NCBI GenBank assembly: GCA_020631735.1
Contig: CM036160.1
Span: 112,574,680-112,638,679 of the forward strand
Reading direction: 5' to 3'
DNA: 64,000 bases
Source: Saccharum officinarum
Taxonomy: Eukaryota; Streptophyta; Magnoliopsida; Poales; Poaceae
Within the stretch, counting starts at the first letter, position 1, and the number at the start of each line of letters is the position of its first letter. Shown here piece after piece: positions 36,648 to 48,673 of this stretch. The position numbers and the translations under genes were made by a program. Under the pieces are notes generated by a model that was given only the letters and a program-made list of their open reading frames with translations, made no database searches and was not told where the DNA came from.

Positions 36648-38725
36648 CCTCCCTCCGTTATAAAATTTAAGTCGTTTTGGTTTTTGGATTCATAGTTTTT
36701 ATTATGTATATATCCACACATGAAAGGTCCTAATATGACTAGAGGGGTGAATAGCCTATTTAAAAAATTCTACAAAGCACTAGAGAAATTTATTAGTAAG
36801 ACAAATAGAGTTATGCAATTTTGCTCTAGCTCTACAAGGGTTGCAAGTCACCTATTCCAACAATTCTAGTTGCTATAGTCACTAAAACAGGCAAAGGCTA
36901 TGTCACTACAGGCTCTCAAAAACTAGTTACACTAAAGAGCTCAACTAGGTGAGAAGCTACACTAGCAAGGATAATACAAGCTCTCAAAACTAATTACACT
37001 AAAGAGCTTGTTACAACTAGTTTGCGGAATGTAAATGAAAGGGATGTGATCTTTATACCGCCACGTAGGGGGTGAACCAATCAATGAATATGAAGATCAT
37101 TCACCGGGAGAAGTCAATCAATATAAGATGGACATAATGATTTTCCCCTGAGGTCCACGTGTTTGCCGGCATGCTATGTTCCCGTTGTGTCGACCACCAC
37201 TTCGTGGTTCGGCGGCTAATTGGCAATCCAAAGCCAAGCTCTCCAAGAGCACCGTAAGAACCTACCGTAAGTGAGGTAACTCAATGACACAAGCAATTTA
37301 CTAGAGCTACCTTGCGGCGCTTCGCCAGGGAAGGTGCAACACCCCTCACAAGATCACCAGAGCCGGCCACGAACAATCACCAATACGTGCCGGACCTCCA
37401 CCGCTGCTCCAAGCCGTCTAGGTGATAGCAACCACCAAGAAAAACAAGAATCCCACAGCCAAAGATCACCCAAGTGCCACTAAGATGCAAACTCACAAGC
37501 ACAATGCACTTAGATCACTCAATTTCACTTTGGATTAGCAACCAAGCAAGGGAGATGAGTGCGAGGGAGTATGCTCAGCTCAAAGAGGATGTCAAGATGA
37601 TCAAAAGTCCAAGGAGCGTCCCCAAGAGCCGGCCACCAACTATTTATAAGCCCACACAAAGAATAGAGCCGTTATGCTCAAGGTGGGGCTTAACCCAACA
37701 CCACCGGACGCGGTCGCACCACGCCAAACACGCAGATGGACACCACATGTCCCTCTTTAAAAGATGACAGTTCATCGCCAACGGTCACTAGAAAACGATT
37801 CCACACTGTTAGAGGGGCACCGAACGCGCTGGTGCAAAGCACCTGACGCTCAACCACGCAGCGTCCGGTGGAACAGAGAGGTTCCAGAGAGCGCAAAGTC
37901 GGACCGGACGCGTCCGGTGGGGTGTGATCGGACACACCCCAGCGTCCAGTCAACTCATCGCCTAGTCACGCGCTGACGTCACCTTGACAGGACGATGACG
38001 CACTGCGTCCGGTCGCCTACGTCCGCTGCCACGCAAAAGTGCACCGGACACGCCGGTGCTCAGTAGCCAACTATAGCTTGCTCAACTCCTACGCGTGCCA
38101 CTCTGCCTGAACTGACCCGACGCTCCTCCCTGCGTCCGGTGCTCACGGCCAGAGCGTCTGGTGCATGTTTCTCAGCGAGAAACACCACCGTGACTTCGCC
38201 ACCTCTTCAACCCTTGCTCAAATGTTCTAACCACCTTGTGTATCACCTTGTGCACGTGTGTTAGCATATTTTCACAAATATTTTCAAGGGTTATATTAGC
38301 TCTCCACTAGATCCTAATACACATGCATGTAAGTCATCATCTAGTGGCACTTATGAGACCAAATAGCCAAAGGATTCTCCCTTTATAGTACGGCCATCGA
38401 TCCTAAATGTGATCACACCCTCTATGATGTCTTGATCACCAAAACTAAAATCCTATGCAATACCTTTGCCTTGATCTCCTCCGGGTTTTGTTTTTCTCTT
38501 TCTTCTTTTACAACTTGAGCCCTTGATCATCTTGTGGTCATCACTATCATCACCATGATCATCTCTAGGCTTCACCACTTGGCATGAGACTTATCATTTT
38601 ATGTCTACACACTTAGCACAATGATTAATCCCTAGGTTTCATCAATTATCCAAAATCAAACTAGGGCTTTCAACACATAGTACGTGCATATCTAGGTGCC
38701 CAGCAAAAACTATGTAACTATAAAA
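36648..38725. mobile_element. Stowaway-like MITE split by a solo LTR
   Basis: The left arm (36,648-36,720) has CTCCTCCCTCCGTTATAAAA and TTGGATTCATAG. The right arm (38,673-38,725) has CATAGTACGTGCATATCTAG and AAAACTATG. They resume one another across the LTR insertion. The right terminal inverted repeat is missing. Confidence 0.6.
36721..38672 (-). mobile_element. Solo LTR (minus strand), TGAAAGCCCTAG family
   Basis: Ends are TGAAAGGTCC (plus, left) and GGGCTTTCA (right), giving a 6-bp terminal inverted repeat TGAAAG/CTTTCA. The exact 5-bp duplication ACACA flanks it (36716-36720, 38673-38677). It is 1,952 bp and includes many GCGTCCGGT-type phrases, characteristic of this grass LTR class. 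It has no internal region. Confidence 0.88.
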
Positions 38726-38727
38726 CC

Positions 38728-39165
38728 CTAAGGGCTCCTTTGGAACGTAGGATTGGAGAAACGGAGGAACAGGAGAAACGCAGGGATAGGATAGGATTGC
38801 AGGTGGAAAACAGAGAATTGGAAAACAGAGGATAGGAATAGAAATGATTGTTTGGAACATATGCTTATAACAGTAATCCAATTTCTTAGTCATCTAGTCA
38901 CCAGCATTATACCTTTTTTTATTCTTGCTACTGACTGTTGCCCGTCTTTGGTACAAGTAACAAGGAGAGTTGCCTCGGTCTTCGCACAAAAAAGGGGTCC
39001 GATTGGATGTTAAGTTTCCTCCGTTTTCAAGGGGTTAACACAGTATTCCTATGGATTTCATCTGCTTCATTCCTGTGAACCAAAGGCATCAACAGTGGCC
39101 ATTCCAAAGGAACCCTCAATCCTAGAAAATTCTTATGCTTCACCCGTGAACCAAAGGGGGCCTAA
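38728..39165. mobile_element. MITE-like repeat, GGGCTCCTTTGGAACG family
   Basis: Left phrase GGGCTCCTTTGGAACGTAGG. Right phrases CCATTCCAAAGGAACCCTC and CCGTGAACCAAAGGGGGCCT appear to be two inverted arms, perhaps two nested or tandem elements. A related phrase is at 47,384 in a helicase intron. Confidence 0.55.
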
Positions 39166-40939
39166 ATGATAGCAATTTAGAGTAGAGGAAGTACTATTTA
39201 TTTTTATCTAATATTTGTGTTTTATCATTGTTTCCTTTTTATCCAAATTTAGGTAGTGAAGGTCTATCGGTCTATGCACTAATTTGTTTCATAAAAAATG
39301 GTGCATTACTTTGTGAGCTTAGATCATGTCCAAAAGAGTTCTCAAAACACTCTCCCAATTTAGGATTTTTAGCAAGATTGAGAAAACACATCTCCAACAA
39401 CTTCAAACCCTAGCTCACAATCTTTTGGCACTTGGGGAAACCGAGCCACCCACGTGGAAAAATAGGCGCAGTTGCGCGCTCGTGTATCCTCCTCACGCCA
39501 GGTTTCTCGGGCGATCTACTCCTTCGTAGTCGCCCCAGGCTTGTTTTGGCTGCCCCTCATGCACTCCAGCTGGCCACAACTGCCGCCTAGAGGGCCATGG
39601 CCGTCGCTGACCGCATCTGGCCAGCCACAACCGACTGTTGGCCACCCCTAGGCTGGCCTTGCCTGCCTGGCCCTGGTTGTCGTGCCCTGTCTGGCTACTG
39701 GCTGCCTGTGGCTGGTCGTGGTTGGCTGCTAGCTTGGCGGCCGTGGCGTGATGGGGGCGTGGATGGAGGCGGCCACGACCAGGATGCAGGCGCAAACGTC
39801 ATCTCTCGTCGGTCCAAGTTTTTGATACTTTAGGAGTTACCATTTGAAAACTGTTGGAGAGACCCTTCTTTGTTGCTCCCAATTATTTTTGGAAACTTAG
39901 AAAACTCAAGTATTTTGAGAACTAAAATTTGAGAACTCTTGGAGATGCTCTTCAAAAAGTATACTGAACTAATTTTTTGGTAATACTTGGTGACAAAGTG
40001 CACTGCTTAAAAGTTTGCATGTATTGATATGTAGTAACTGAAGACTAAAAATGGCAAGCAAAATATCACCGATTCATTAAGTGAACTTGATGTGGATTGT
40101 GAGCTTTCATGACATAGACCCTCTGCGTGAGAGACGAGAAGGAAGAAGGAGATGAAGAGACTGACGCGCCAGCCCGTAGTGGCAGTGAGACAAAGGAGAC
40201 CCACCCATGGGCTCCAATTGGGTGGTTGTTGGGCCGACCCAGCAGATCCACCGCGAAGCTCTCACAAACACTTCTACAAGGAATAGTGGGATCTCAATCC
40301 ACGATGGAGTTGCTCCAAGTTGGATTTGGTTTTTCAGAACTAGAGCTCTGCCAAACAAGATAAAAGCGAGACAGAAGAAGGATGATTAAAAAATAAAAAA
40401 AAAATTGGAAGAAATACTTCGCTCTTTAATACTAAAAGTACGTAGATATAAACTTACCTCGACTAATATGTAGACTTGTACATAAAGATAAACTCTAAAC
40501 CTTGTTTATTTTTCTACACATACAAAGTGTAAGTAACTAAGTTTTCTCGTAACAGGACACACTTGCATGCACATATTCTCCGTAAGATTCTTTGCATTGG
40601 ATGGTCGCCGCACTTGCATGTATTATTTTAGATGGAAGAGACCTGTTTTGCTTAGAGCATTTTGCACCAGTAACCTTGAATTTGGAGTTTCTGTTCCAGG
40701 CGATCTTTTACCGGAAGGAAAGCAACGTCTTCTCTCAGAGCGTGCGTGGGGCGGGAAACCCCCCTGACCTAAATATAGCAATGACCAGATTAAATTAAAC
40801 CAGTTGATCCTGAATTTCCTGACATCCACTCAAATTTTACACGATCACCCCATATATATAATAAGCTAAGGTAAAGACGACCCTTATCTTTCCCCACTAA
40901 TAACATATAACAGTAGCGCCGGCCGTGCCACCAAAAGAG
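39166..40939. other. Intergenic, no recognised gene
   Basis: GC-rich at 39,470-39,830 (repetitive TGGCTGG/TGGCCA phrases), otherwise AT-rich. Short frames only. 40,420-40,450 resembles the TTTAATACTAAAAGTA-type end of a grass transposon. Confidence 0.4.
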
Positions 40940-43900
40940 AGCAGGTAAAGAAGGTTACGCAGATATAAAGTTGGATATGAGCAAGGCCTATGACCATGTT
41001 GAGTGGTCTTTTTTGAGGAGAATGATGTTGAGAATGGGTTTCTATGAAACTTGGGTCGATACTATGATGAGGTGTGTGACATCGGTCTCGTATAAAGTCA
41101 AGATTAATGGTGATCTTACAGAGGAAATTATACCTGAACGTGGGTTAAGACAAGGGGATCCAATTTCTCCTTATTTGTTCTTGATCTGTGCGGAAGGTTT
41201 TTCATCTCTGTTGAATAATGCCGAGTTTACAGGGGAGCTGGAAGGGGTGCGAGTTTGTGCTGAGGCACCGAGTATTAATCATCTTTTGTTTGCTGATGAC
41301 TCATTGCTACTTCTGAAAGCCAATGAACGAAGTGCATGTCATTTGCAAAATATTTTAGCTGTGTATGAGGAATACTCGGGGCGAACTATCAACAAGGACA
41401 AATCTTCTATCATGTTCAGCAAAAATACAAGTGACAGAGACAGAAGTGATATGCTGTCCATCCTGAATATTTCTACAGAAGCAAGAAATGAAAAGTATTT
41501 GGGTCTCCTTGTATATACGGGCCGATCGAGATCAAAAACCTTTGCTTATCTGAAGGATAGAGTGTGGAAGATAATACAAGGATGGAAAGAAAAACTTCTC
41601 TCTAAAGAAGGCAAAGAAATCTTGATTAAGGCCGTAGCTCAGGCTATCCCAGCATATGCAATGTCATACTTTGACCTAACGAAATCATTATGTGATGAGA
41701 TTAGCACGATGATTTGTCGCTACTGGTGGTCACAACAAGACAATGAGAATAAAGTGCATTGGCTTTCCTGGGACACTATGTGTAGAAGAAAGGAGGAAGG
41801 GGTTTGGGATTTCATGATTTACATCTCTTCAATTTAGCAATGCTGGCTAGACAAGCTTGGAGGCTAATCATGGCTCCAGACTCGTTATGCGGCCAGGTGC
41901 TCAAAGCCAAATATTTCTAGAACAGTGACCTTCTAAATGCTAAGGAGGCTCCGGGGATTTCATATACGTGGAGAAGCATATAGCGGGGAATTAAAGCTTT
42001 AAAAGATGGATTAATATGGCGAGTCGGTGATGGCAATTCGATCAATATTTGGCTTGACCCATGGATACCCCGTGGTGTAACAAGAGTGCCCATTACCCCG
42101 AGGGGGCAGACATTGATCACCCGTGTTGCTGATTTGATAGACCCAACTACGGGTGACTGGGATCATGTACTTGTTAGGGATGTCTTCTGGGAGGAGGATG
42201 TGCAACATATACTTGCTATACCGGTACATACGGGAAGAGAGGATGTCATAGCATGGCACTTTGATAAGAAAGGGGTATTCTCTGTCAAATCGGCCCATCA
42301 TACTCTCCATGATTCATCGGTCCAGAAAGCAAGGAAACAGAAGGGAAAATCATCTAATGGGCAGGCGTACGGAAAGCTGGAATGGAAGCATGTTTGGCTG
42401 TGCACCCAGAATCAAACATTTTCTTTGGCGTTTGGCTCACAATAGTCTCCCTCTACAAATGAATATAAAGAGAAGAGGGATGGAATTAGATACCGGATGT
42501 CCAGTATGTTGGAGACAATGAAGATGGGGTCACTACTTTCTAAAGTGCAAGTTTGTTGTCAAATGTTGGAGAGAGGCACTGTTAGAGAACATAAGCGTTT
42601 GGCTGCTGAAATGATTCTAGCTGTCTTGTCACTCCAAGATGGTGTAAGATTGTGGGTGATTATGCTTCTATATTCTTGGTGAGAGGCGCAGACCAAAACA
42701 AATGCAGGCGAAGGCATACGATCTCCAGGCCAGGTCGTCCACCGTGCAGCCATGCTAGTGACGGAATCCAATCCTGCAAGGACGAAGGCAAATAAAGCAC
42801 TACGACCACCAGATAGATGGACTCGGCCACCGTCGGGTGTTCTTTTTTTTTTTTTTGCGAACGTGCCATGTAGCACGTATTTCATTAAGAGGAAGTAGAC
42901 AACACCGATCCAAATAACCACTCGACTCGAGGCAACCAAAGGTTACCTAGAATTGAAGCAAGGAAAAAAAAAGAAGAAAACCGAAACAAAAAAGACACGG
43001 AGGGCAAAGCCCCAACCACTAAGACGACTAACAATACAACCTGGGCAGGATGAGCAGCGACAAGTCTTTTGCTCCGCTCCCTCCAAAGCGACCAGCCGAC
43101 TAGCAAGAACTCCAAGGCCCGGCGACAACAGCCAGCAAGACGGCACAAAGTCTAAAAACATCAACGAGGTGAGCGACGAAAAGCAACGCACTGAAGACGA
43201 CGGCTGCAGAGGCAGTCTTAAACCTCCAAGTCGACCCCCTCGACCAACTGGATGCCATCGATGGCACTTCCAGCCGGGAACAGCACCCTGATAGCCTCAC
43301 ACTTAGAGGCAGAGAGGGGGCCATCGAACATGGCGAGATACTCCTCATAGTCGTTCCCCGTTCCTGTCTGCGCTGACGGCCGCTGCACGCCCACTCCCAG
43401 TTTGGCCATCAGCACGTTCTGAGCCTGCACGGTCGGGTTGGAGACCCTGCATTTGCTCTTTGCGGCTAATCTCCCGCTACGACCGGCGGCGAGAGAGGAC
43501 CGGCGACTGCGCGACGCCGCCTGGGAGCGTGGGCTCGACCAGGATCGGCACTTCGATGACGGAGCAGAGTTGCGACTGGAGGCACTCGACGATTGCAGTG
43601 GGCGACCCCGGAGCTGAGATTGAAGAGATGAAGTCTTCCACAGCTGTGGCAGGCGACGTGGCCATATCATCGATGGGTGCGGTTGCCGTAACGACCATGT
43701 CAGTGACCATGTCAGTTCCCAAGCTATGGGCGTCATCCGCCAAATCAAAAGCCTCGGTCTGCCGCAGCTCAACGGGTGTGGAGTGTTGCAGCTGTTCCAT
43801 ATGGTCGCGGGGCAAGGGCACATCACCAGGCGTCACGGACGCGGGCGCCAGAACAAACCCCCACGGCACTCGTGCAGACAGTGTGCCAGTGACCGTCGGG

Positions 43901-44396
43901 TGTTCTCAAAAATCAATTGTGATGGCGCTTTCTTTGCCAAAAACAAAGAGGCTTTGTAATTAGAGATCATAATAGCCATGCAATCTTGGTGGGGTCTGGC
44001 TCGCTGGGAGCTGTTCATGATGCTGAATGTACCGAAGTTTAGGCCTGCGTTGCGGCATTGCAAGCGGCATCGAGCCATGGTATGGGCAATATCATACTCG
44101 AGTCGGACTCAATGAACACAGTGAAGGCGCTGCAGTCGAATGAGCGTGATCTTAGCCGGCATCTGTCCTCTACAAAGAAGCAAGGGAGTTGATTTCTTTA
44201 TGGTTTGATTCTGTACAAGTTTCTCATATTCCTGGATCATGTAATAGGAGTGCACATGAGCTCGCTCGTATGAGTCTTGGTTGGGACCCGGATCAACCTC
44301 ATGTTTAGTTTGATCTCCTCCCTAGTTTTGTATCTGATACTGTGGTTCGCGATCGTGCTGAACCGAGTGTCAGCGAGTTTTGATATACCAAAAAAA
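40940..44396 (+). mobile_element. L1-type LINE, 5'-truncated, copy A
   Basis: Reverse transcriptase is readable from about 40,953: KLDMSKAYDHVEW, then GLRQGDPISPYLF, then the catalytic FADD in LLFADDSLLLL (about 41,286-41,318). Next come the zinc-binding RT-associated region (about 42,000-42,520, ending near GCPVCWRQ) and an RNase H domain (NCDGAFFAK at 43,917; later ESDSMNTVKALQ and NRSAHELARMSLG, about 44,100-44,310). Frameshifts near 41,800 and 42,430, several stops and a 1-bp loss near 44,157 break it, so it cannot make an active enzyme. The endonuclease half is absent. A short A-run at 44,390-44,396 marks the 3' end. It is interrupted by a 1.05-kb retroposon. Confidence 0.92.
42844..43891 (-). 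mobile_element. Retroposon nested in LINE copy A, ORF broken
   Basis: Inserted minus-strand: a poly-T run (poly-A tail) is at its left end, and an exact 15-bp duplication ACCGTCGGGTGTTCT flanks it (42829-42843, 43892-43906). Its open frame (minus, about 43,870 to 43,218) is split here by small indels around 43,480-43,530. The equivalent frame in copy B is continuous for about 220 codons. The frame is already open at the insertion edge, so the element is 5'-truncated. The C-terminal part (RRSGRLAAKSK, then YLAMFDGPLSASKCEAIR) is of a type met in grass retroelement proteins. I know no function for it. Confidence 0.85.
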
Positions 44397-44452
44397 GAAT
44401 AAGAAAGTTCTCTCGATCTCAGTCTCAGAAGAAAAGGGCGGGCCGGGCGATC

Positions 44453-44626
44453 ATGGCGGCAAAGAAGGTGAGCAGCTGGCGTCTCATCATCGTGGCGGCG
44501 CTAGTGCTGCTGGGCCTGCTGCTGTTGGCGGGGCTGCGGGAGGCTGACGCCGCCGACCCGTGCGCCATAGATTCCCTTTTCCAAACATTCTGCGACGACG
44601 AACCGTCGCCAAAGGATGGTGCATGA
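44453..44626 (+). CDS. Small secreted-peptide candidate (57 aa), copy A
   Basis: A complete ATG-to-TGA frame of 57 codons. Residues 1-34 look like a signal peptide: MAAKK, a Trp/Arg, then a 16-20-residue Leu/Val/Ala core, and small residues at a plausible cleavage site (ADA before ADP). The mature part would be about 24 aa, acidic, with two cysteines (residues 37 and 47), one possible disulfide. I recognise no family. It starts 57 bp after the LINE poly-A and converges on the helicase gene, so a native promoter, if any, is displaced by the LINE. The reading frame is identical in copy B. A GTGAGC at codons 6-7 resembles a splice donor, so it could also be part of a longer spliced gene or a remnant. 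Confidence 0.45.
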   Translation: MAAKKVSSWRLIIVAALVLLGLLLLAGLREADAADPCAIDSLFQTFCDDEPSPKDGA

Positions 44627-44800
44627 GTTGGGCTGGCCACACGGCCAGGATCTGAATCTGATGATCACGTGAGAAAGACAGCATGCATTTGGTCTCTACT
44701 CTCTATTGCTAATGAATTCTTATATTAATTTATTCAGTCCCTATGCTATGTACTTTCTTTGTTCCAATTTACAGGTCGTTCTAATTTACCGTTATAATAA

Positions 44801-44929
44801 GGCCCTGTTCATCCGGCTTATAATCCGTCTTTTTCAGCTTGTTTTTTCAGCCGGAACAATATTTTTTTCTCATAACAAATCAGCCAACGGTGTTTTTCAG
44901 TCGGCTTATCAGCACAGCCGAACGGGGCC
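44801..44929. mobile_element. Tourist-like MITE, copy A
   Basis: GGCCCTGTTCATCCGGCTTA ... CACAGCCGAACGGGGCC, flanked by TAA (44798-44800 and 44930-44932). It is 129 bp and non-coding. Confidence 0.85.
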
Positions 44930-44932
44930 TAA

Positions 44933-45989
44933 AACACACTGAAGGCCAGTTGTTCAGACTTCACAAGCAGAATAATCAGACTCCCTTCAGAAAAGAAAAA
45001 AAAACAGAACAATCGGACAGTTTGCACATATTCCTTTTATATTATGTTCCCTAATTGGAGGTGTCCTTGACTGAAAATCATCGATGCTGGATGAACATTT
45101 CAGCTCCAACTGAAGTTTGCACAGTGCAGTAGCCATTGACAAGGTCCTTGTCCATCTGTACTTATATATCATACTATTAGTTCCACAAGAAATCATGCTA
45201 ACAGGGTTAGAAATACTTAACAAACTATATATTGTTGAAGCATTATTCCAATTTAGTAAGTATTGTTTCTGTCAAAAAAAATCATTCAGTAACTGCAATG
45301 TCTCAACTCGAAATTTGACCCATTTGGTACTCTCATTCAGTATCTGCAATGTTGCAACTCGAAATATGACCCATTTGGTACGAAATGATAAAGCACGGTC
45401 CATATTAGTTATTCTATCATTCAGTTACCGCTGTGAAGAATGGAGGATTTGCATTATGCAACTTCAACAGTTTCATTCAAATGCTCCTTACCTCTAGTTA
45501 AAGTTTCACATGCATGTACAACCTATGCTCTTATCATCAGATGGCAACAACAATATATTATTGTCTCGGCCAGACATTGATTTCTTATAATGTAATCCTC
45601 GGCATCACTTATAAGCGCATATAACTGCATTTGTATAAGCGCATATCCTATCCCTTTGAATTGTATAGCAGCCGTAATTCTCACTGGAGTGTGGCCCACC
45701 ACAGGTGGCGCGTTTGCAATCTGACCAGCGCTAGGCAGAATGAGGCTCTTGAGAGACCAATTGCAATCTGACTAGCGCTAGGCCAAACAGAATCGATCTA
45801 GTTTACTTGTGGATTCACTAATCGACCACAGAAACTGTAATTAACAAAGATATACTGATCCCTCGTCTTGGGTTGTGGCTAAACAAACTGATCGATACAC
45901 TGGGCATTCAAACAGGGAAAACTGAAGCCAACGTGCCATCTCGGAAGTGCATGGTTACAGTACCACTCTGGACAGTCTGTTATTATATA
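44933..45989. other. 3' flank between MITEs
   Basis: AT-rich. A local direct repeat of a phrase containing GCAATGT.xCAACTCGAAATxTGACCCATTTGGTAC lies at about 45,290-45,380, and GCAATCTGACxAGCGCTAGGC occurs twice near 45,715 and 45,763. No gene is seen. Confidence 0.5.
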
Positions 45990-46235
45990 CTCCCTCGGTA
46001 CTCGAAAAAGACAGCGACACGATCTCCAAAGCATAACTTTGACTCTTTGTTTTCATAAAAATATTTATCAAAAGTAATATATGTATATTTTTATGAAAGT
46101 ATTTTTCAAGACAAATCTATTCATATAGTTTACACATTTTCAAACTCAACAACTTAAAAGTTATTCATGATTTATATTCTCAATGTTTGACTCAAACCTT
46201 ATCCAAAACGACTTCCTTTTCGAGTACGGAGGGAG
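45990..46235. mobile_element. Stowaway-like MITE, copy A, left TIR damaged
   Basis: CTCCCTCGGTACTCGAAAA on the left and TTTTCGAGTACGGAGGGAG on the right, flanked by TA on both sides. Relative to its own right arm and to copy B, the left arm has lost about 14 bases (the AAAGTCGTTTTGG part). Confidence 0.9.
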
Positions 46236-46276
46236 TATATATATCAAAAACAAAGAGCTATGTTACAAGGCCACTC

Positions 46277-48115
46277 TCAATCTTCATCAGGTAAGGTGGA
46301 GATTGGGTCCCTATCCACCCTGTGCTTCTTTCGCTTGAGCTTTGGCAGCGCCATTATCCAGGAAGGCACTTCACAGCCTGAAGATGCCAACACATTGGCG
46401 ATATTCCTCAAGAATGGCTTGTCCTCCTCTGTGAAGAACGTGATAGCCTCCCCAGACCTACCAGCTCTTCCGCATCGTCCTGTACAGAGGAAATATAGAT
46501 ACATTTATAAGGCATTTCAGTATCACAAGGTGCCCACACCAGATGCACATATGCAAACTGAGGTCATGTACTGCGGTACCCGATACTTAACTAATGTGAC
46601 TGTAAACAAATTAAAGGATCACTTAATAATCTTATTAGTGCAAGAAAAAGCTGGGCACGTTTATATCTGATAATAAGTATTCAAAGAAAGGAACCAAACA
46701 GGCACGATGATAAGCCATATTTGAAAAGAAACTAATCTAAAATTCTATTATATTTCTATATAAATTCATAACCATGAATCAATATGGAGCCAATCAAATG
46801 TAGGAGTACATTACCTCAGGCATCAACATTGTTAGTGTGCAGGTATAAGTGTCTGCGTCAGTCAAATCCAAATATCTTTCTTACCTATCCTGTGAATATA
46901 GGCAGCAGCTGACTCCGGAAAATCATAGTTTATCACGCAGTTTACACCTTTGAAGTCCATTCCCCGGGCAATGACTTCTGTTGCTATCAGTACCCAGGTC
47001 TTTCCAGCTCTCAAATTGTCAACAGCATCTTGACGCTGCAGTAAAGGAAACACATGTTGACAACATGTGAACCTGATACAAAAGTATCGCAACTCTAAAC
47101 AAAATAGCACTGACATCTCTGAAATATAGCAGTAACAATACCTGCTGCTCATTAAGATCTGCATGAATTACATCAACTCTAACGTCATCAAATGCCAGTT
47201 CTTTGTAAAGCTCTTTGGCCCTCTCTTTGCTTTGAACAAAAATCAATACCGGAGGATTGAGAGACTGCAGTTCAGGGGGAAAAATCTTATATGAGCAATA
47301 AGTAACATTATCTAAAAACATTTTAAAAAAGAAACCTTCATGTATAACAGTATTTTTTAGTTAGGTATTTTTCAAATATTAAGGGCCTGTTTGGAACGTA
47401 GGAATTTCACAGGAAAAACGCAGGAACAGGAAAATATTCCCAATTCCAAACATGCGCTTATGTTAAAAACATAATTACAGCAGCAGACTATGTCCATGTC
47501 TGACTTTGTTATCCGTATGTGTGCATTGTTAGTGCATAAACGGTACTACATGGAACTGTAGAGGCTAGCTCAGCGTTAGCAATGCAATTCGTGCAGCAAC
47601 AGTATTTTATACTTCAAATAACTGCAATTCACATGTGAAATCCCATGCAGATACATTTGAATTCCTTGGTTTATTACCCATCATTTGGAATCCTGAAAGT
47701 GCATTGGATATTTGGAACACAGAGAGAACCGAGAAGGATTAATACATACCTCTTGAAAGCTTTGGCGAAGAGCTAGCAACTTTCCCCTCTCAGTTCCAGC
47801 GAAAATCAACTTTTGCTTAATCAGTGAGGAGGCCGCATTCCTGTTAAGTTGAACAGAAAGTGATGAAATAACAAAGGAAACAGACCAGATTTAGGTTCAT
47901 ATTTAGAGGAAGATACTCACTTTCTGCCGACAATGACTCGAATGGCATCATGCATTATAGTGCGTGCAAGAGCCTCAATTGAATCAGGCAAAGTGGCACT
48001 GAACAGAGACCGAATTATTGAAGGATTGGAACAGGCTTCAACAACTGAATCAACCACTTCAACAAATCCAAGCTCAAAAAGTTTATCAGATTCATCCAAG
48101 ACAAGGTATTCCACA
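46277..48115 (-). CDS. RH57: DEAD-box ATP-dependent RNA helicase 57-like (ROK1/DDX52 family), 3' half, copy A
   Basis: Minus-strand exons 48115-47921, 47840-47750, 47264-47142, 47035-46885 and 46479-46277 join in frame. They give motif II as DESD ([14 protein letters not shown]), motif III SAT ([10 protein letters not shown]), motif IV ([11 protein letters not shown]), motif V ([14 protein letters not shown]) and motif [15 protein letters not shown]. The tail ends EVPSWIM...[12 protein letters not shown] in place of DEAD and this tail fit the RH57/ROK1/DDX52 subfamily, which unwinds RNA in the nucleolus during 18S rRNA maturation. The N-terminal half (Q motif, Walker A/motif I, Ia, Ib) is missing: the gene runs into the assembly gap at 48,574 and what follows is unrelated retrotransposon. 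No internal stop is seen in the visible exons, so the break is probably an assembly limit rather than decay. Confidence 0.92.
47384..47725. mobile_element. MITE-like repeat in helicase intron
   Basis: Begins GGGCCTGTTTGGAACGTAGG with GGAAAAACGCAGGAACAGG following, similar to the repeat at 38,728. The right side near CATCATTTGGAATCCTG may be the other arm. Ends are not exact. Confidence 0.5.
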
Positions 48116-48573
48116 CTGCAAAGGAGGTTCTGTTATTCAGATTATGCTTTACAATGTGGAAAGAAACAATTCACTAGGTCGTCCTTAAATAACAAGAAAA
48201 CACAGGTGAGCTGGAAAACAGAACAAGGGTAGCTTAACTGATCTTCCGAAATTCTGATTCCTAAATAAATAAATAAGAATAAAGGAATCACAGGCTTTGT
48301 ACTATTTCAAACAAACAGAACTCTATTTCTGAATGACACATGAAGAATTGTAGTCTCCTACAAGTTTTCATTTTTTTTATGAAATGCCACAAACTGCACA
48401 AGTGTGCAATAACCTGTTTTTTAAAAAAAATGTTAGAAAATGGAACACCATGTTTCAGCCATGATTCAAACAATTAAACATAAACCAAAACAACCTGCCA
48501 GAAGTGGCCATCAATACATTGCTTATGTGAAACAATAGCAGTGGAAAACAAGACAACAAAGTATCAAAGTTAA

Positions 48574-48673
48574 NNNNNNNNNNNNNNNNNNNNNNNNNNN
48601 NNNNNNNNNNNNNNNNNNNNNNNNNNNNNNNNNNNNNNNNNNNNNNNNNNNNNNNNNNNNNNNNNNNNNNNNN
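48574..48673. other. Assembly gap, exactly 100 N
   Basis: A run of 100 N. The left side ends in an intron of the helicase gene, and the right side begins about 685 bp into an LTR. The round length indicates a scaffold join of unknown true size. Confidence 0.99.

Larger units (their letters stand above)
41072..46980 (+). repeat. Duplicated block, copy A (no LTR insertion)
   Basis: Aligns end to end with 58,067-64,000 with only about a dozen substitutions noticed plus a few indels. The offset drifts from 16,995 to 17,020. Contents: LINE, nested retroposon, small peptide ORF, two MITEs and the helicase 3' exons. The left boundary is exactly the LTR-element target site, because copy B upstream of that point is retrotransposon. 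Confidence 0.95.
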
